Source: Candidatus Woesearchaeota archaeon
GTDB taxonomy: Archaea > Nanobdellota > Nanobdellia > Woesearchaeales > UBA525
Reading direction: 5' to 3'
Length of the DNA stretch: 6,259 nucleotides
Assembly: GCA_018221245.1 (NCBI GenBank)
Contig: JAAOYH010000013.1
Location: 1 to 6,259, forward strand
Below the pieces are notes generated by a model. It saw only the letters and a program-made list of their open reading frames with translations, was not told where the DNA came from and searched no databases. A program made the position numbers and the translations under genes. Positions within the stretch are counted from its first letter, which is position 1. Each line of letters starts with the position of its first letter. Of the stretch, positions 5,554 to 6,259 are shown in pieces.

Positions 5554-6259
5554 GTTCCACCTCTATCTGGGCGTTCTTCGGATGATAAGCTTTCACTTGT
5601 TTGTATTTTGACAGCGCCTTCTCTATGTCTTGTTTCTTTTCGCGGGCTGTCCTGACAGTGTCCAAGATGTCTTTCATTAACATGTACTCTTCGTATATCT
5701 TCTCTGCCTTCTCCTGTTCCTTAGGAAATTCCTCTTCTAACTGTCTTATCCGTTTCTTTTGGGACTTCACTATAGCTGCCGCCTTGTCCTTCTTTGCAGA
5801 GCCCTGTTTGGTCTCCTTTCCATCGGATGGAGCGTCTACGAATCTTGAAAGTGCCTGAAGAAAGCTCCCCTCAACAGGACTTGTTGATACACTGACCGGC
5901 TTGAACGGAAAGACTCTCTTCTCAGAGACGTGAGGACTTATCTCTGCGTTCTGTATCTCTCGTAGAGCTTTCACTATGCTCTTGAGCTCGCCTGATTTCA
6001 GGTCGGAGCGAGACTTGTCTATATCCGCACGTGCGCATACCTCTTCCGCGTACACGCCACCAAGCCCCAGGGTCATGGCGAGCGCCGTGGCTATGTCTTT
6101 CCTAGTAGTTGTCTTGAGCTTGTCTATTAGCTCCAAGTCTGAAGCTTCAATTATGTCGAAAGCTGCAGGAGGCGGCTCGTACTGTATTCCTCCTCGGAGT
6201 GTCCTGTCCTTGTAACGCTGTGTCTCCACAAGGTTTCGGACCTTGCCTTCTTGCAGGAA
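5546..6259 (-). CDS. NFACT/RqcH (Rqc2-like) ribosome quality-control protein, 5' end beyond right edge, apparently lacking NFACT-R
   Basis: The reverse frame is open to the window edge (237 residues seen). The GTG at 6229 is internal, because the preceding codons (FLQEGKVRNL) already fit the NFACT-N domain. Visible parts are the end of NFACT-N (LRGGIQYEPPP, 21-31), a helix-hairpin-helix region with the family stretch LGLGGVYAEEVCARADID (64-81), a link FPFKP...FLQALSRFVD (117-142), and a charged coiled coil from about 155 (KSQKKRIRQLEEE, then KIYEEYMLMKDILDTV). Full-length RqcH binds stalled 60S/50S subunits and tRNA and adds Ala or Ala/Thr tails. This one stops at QIEVELD, about where other homologues begin the second coiled-coil arm and the NFACT-R (DUF814) domain. 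The stop is overlapped by the methyltransferase start, so no room remains for the missing part. Confidence 0.85.
   Translation of the reverse strand, partial: FLQEGKVRNLVETQRYKDRTLRGGIQYEPPPAAFDIIEASDLELIDKLKTTTRKDIATALAMTLGLGGVYAEEVCARADIDKSRSDLKSGELKSIVKALREIQNAEISPHVSEKRVFPFKPVSVSTSPVEGSFLQALSRFVDAPSDGKETKQGSAKKDKAAAIVKSQKKRIRQLEEEFPKEQEKAEKIYEEYMLMKDILDTVRTAREKKQDIEKALSKYKQVKAYHPKNAQIEVELD

Noticed and set aside
6227..6229. GTG as the start of the RqcH-like gene
   Set aside because: The frame continues to the window edge and the upstream residues fit NFACT-N, so this is an internal valine.
1..6259. CRISPR array, tRNA gene, insertion sequence or defence system
   Set aside because: No regularly spaced repeats, tRNA-like fold, transposase, terminal repeats or defence-type protein domains were seen on either strand.

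Overview
This window looks like chromosomal DNA of an archaeon. The evidence is an archaeal-style RNase P RNA gene, TTTATATA-type TATA boxes placed about 26 bases before start codons (leaderless mRNAs), an NFACT/RqcH-family protein, an NSUN-type RNA methyltransferase, and a winged-helix regulator tethered to the membrane. The regulator's layout, and the short tightly packed genes, resemble what I know from DPANN and related archaea. That placement is inference; there is no rRNA or marker gene here to settle it.

Layout from left to right. (1) Bases 1-1862, minus strand: a two-gene ABC exporter operon. The ATPase gene comes first, and the permease overlaps it by ATGA and runs off the left edge. 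(2) Bases 1951-2322, plus strand: a small protein, possibly winged-helix, divergent from the exporter, with two back-to-back leaderless promoters between them. (3) Bases 2319-3050, minus strand: a membrane-anchored winged-helix regulator, meeting the previous gene tail to tail with a 4-base overlap. (4) Bases 3146-3459, plus strand: RNase P RNA (rnpB), with its own TATA box and a T-tract end, divergent from the regulator. (5) Bases 3489-4232, plus strand: an unrecognised 247-residue protein in AT-rich DNA. (6) Bases 4207-4650, minus strand: a small multi-span membrane protein, convergent with and overlapping gene 5. (7) Bases 4675-6259, minus strand: an operon with an RqcH/NFACT protein (its start lies beyond the right edge) followed by an NSUN-type methyltransferase, which begins at TTG inside the last codons of the RqcH gene.

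Two start rules are visible. First genes of transcription units (ATPase, small protein, regulator) sit about 26 bases after a TATA box with no room for a ribosome binding site. Downstream operon genes (permease, methyltransferase) overlap the previous gene and have clear GGAGG or GAGGTG sites. Functionally the window mixes RNA processing and translation quality (RNase P, rRNA/tRNA m5C methylation, ribosome-associated quality control) with membrane export and sensing.

No complete novel system is evident. The most notable points are an RqcH homologue that stops before its RNA-binding NFACT-R domain, and an RNase P RNA that seems to lack the P15-P17 arm while carrying an extra hairpin between P2 and the conserved 3' core.
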